From assembly GCF_964204645.1 (NCBI RefSeq), contig NC_134030.1, forward strand, positions 17,799,110-17,863,109: a stretch of 64,000 bases of DNA, read 5' to 3'. Source of the stretch: Tubulanus polymorphus (lineage: Eukaryota > Nemertea > Palaeonemertea > Tubulaniformes > Tubulanidae). Both the position numbers and the translations under genes were made by a program. A model generated the notes under the pieces. The model did not search any database and was not told where the DNA came from. It saw only the letters and a list, made by a program, of their open reading frames with translations. This document shows, piece after piece, positions 62,886 to 64,000 of this stretch (position 1 is the first letter of the stretch; each line of letters opens with the position of its first letter).

Positions 62886-63498
62886 CAGAGATATTAGTAT
62901 AAACCATATTTTCCTAGAATAAAAATGAAAAATATGCCTCCATTAAGTCCATATTTATTTCGATTTCGATTCCACACCGAATACCCAGATGATATGATTG
63001 TGGTATGTGTAATGCAAACATAAAAATCATTAAAAACTGTCGTTGCGATTGGGGAAATATAGTGAAATCACGTGTCCTAGCCGAAGATTCAAACGAAGTG
63101 TCGTACGCATACGACAAACGTGTTTATCCGGTACCAGGTACATGATAAGTGCGATGTTGGCTTCACAAGTGATTATACATATTGATGGCGTGTGTCGGAC
63201 TTGTATTAAAACTTATGGGATACTTCTGATCAATCAAAGGACAACCGAACATTGAAATTAAGGTGCGTTCGAATAGTACGTACGGTCAATTTTGCATGGA
63301 TACTTCTGATCAATCAAAGGACAACCAAACATTGAAATTAAGGTGCGTTCGAATAGTACGTACGGTCAATTTTGCCGTTTTTAGACCCCCGTCCCTTGTA
63401 CGATCGTTGCTTCTTATTTTATCGACTCACTCCCAATCGGTGCGTACATTAAGAAATACCACGTCCCCTCCCCAACTAAACCAATGAGGTGGCCATGA
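62886..63498. other. Intergenic with an 80-bp tandem duplication
   Basis: 63218-63297 and 63298-63377 are the same 80-base unit (ACTTCTGATCAATCAAAGGA...GTACGTACGGTCAATTTTG) with one or two differences. Nothing else recognised. Confidence 0.8.
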
Positions 63499-64000
63499 TG
63501 CTCAACGAGAATAAAGAAAAGGCGAGCTAGAAGAAATTCTGGTGGAATAGCATTTTACTTTAAGAATGAGTTACGAAATGGCAGTGTATATAAGAATTAC
63601 CATTCTAATATCTTATGGATAAAATTATGTAAGAATTTTTTTCAACTTAGAGCTGATATGTATATATGCAATGCTTATATTATGCCTGAAGGCACATCTA
63701 GGCGCGACGTCGATGATGTAGATATGTTCAGGGTGCTGGAAAACAATATGGCTGAGATCTACAGTAGTGACCCTAATGCACTAATGTGGATCTGGGGAGA
63801 TTTGAATAGTAGGACAAAATACCTATGTGAGGATGTAATACAACTTGAGACAGACCTTGATGAATATGTCAATATAAAAAACACGGACATATTATTCGAT
63901 TATGATAGAATAGATAAGCAAAGAGTGTCAGAAGATAAAAAAGCCAACTCGTATGGTCGCAAGCTTATTGAACTTTGCCAGTTAAGTGGACTTTATATTA
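63499..64000 (+). mobile_element. Start of a LINE: AP-like endonuclease domain, runs off the window
   Basis: An open frame from about 63499 to the end: RARRNSGGIAFYFKNEL, WIKLCKNFFQL, ICNAYIMPE, ALMWIWGDLNSRTKYL and NSYGRKLIELCQLSGLYI. These are the SGGI, GD.N.R and N..G..L..LC blocks of the exonuclease-endonuclease-phosphatase domain that nicks target DNA in CR1/L2/RTE-type LINEs. A stop at about 63496 precedes it, so the N-terminal 60 or so residues are missing or in another frame. The reverse transcriptase would follow beyond 64000. Confidence 0.8.

Overview
The window is eukaryotic, AT-rich animal DNA: genes are split by GT-AG introns, AATAAA signals follow several reading frames, and much of the sequence is transposable elements. 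The mix of a receptor with C-type lectin, LDLa, leucine-rich-repeat and 7TM parts (the Lymnaea GRL101 type), a class B receptor with a Cys-rich Mth-like ectodomain, an animal lipoxygenase, defensin-like secreted peptides, CR1/L2-like LINEs and very many short hairpin elements suggests a marine invertebrate, most likely a lophotrochozoan. I cannot name the species.

Layout. 0.9-2.4 kb is an intact non-autonomous DNA transposon (33-bp inverted ends, 9-bp target duplication). 2.6-5.3 kb is a broken LINE. 6.7-7.2 kb holds the first of two secreted Cys-rich peptide genes. 8-10.5 kb is a duplicated repeat block in which each copy carries a different MITE. 12-15.2 kb is a decayed GRL101-like receptor, cut off in its 7TM domain by a very AT-rich 2.2-kb island (15.2-17.4 kb) with virus-like small reading frames. 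18.9-20.2 kb is a dead Harbinger transposon. 22.2-26.2 kb and 52.0-56.0 kb are near-identical direct copies of one another.

27.8-28.15 kb is the 3' end of an unidentified gene, followed by eight intact exons of the C-terminal half of a lipoxygenase (28.8-32.9 kb) with hairpin MITEs around and between them. 35.3-40.6 kb is the best complete gene: a two-exon class B receptor of 888 residues. It is followed by a 15-bp minisatellite, a 1.42-kb tandem duplication containing LINE remnants (41.4-44.2 kb), degenerate repeats and a satellite (44.6-46.8 kb). 48.85-50.0 kb is a single-exon class A receptor interrupted by a 188-bp insertion. The right end holds a Tigger-like element (56.4-57.1 kb), the second Cys-rich peptide gene (60.2-60.7 kb, inverted relative to the first), decayed class A receptors (61.5-62.9 kb) and the start of another LINE (63.5 kb to the end).

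No pathway-level cluster is evident. The themes are a dense set of 7TM receptor loci, most of them broken or partial, a duplicated pair of secreted Cys-rich peptides, and an unusually readable record of transposon insertion.
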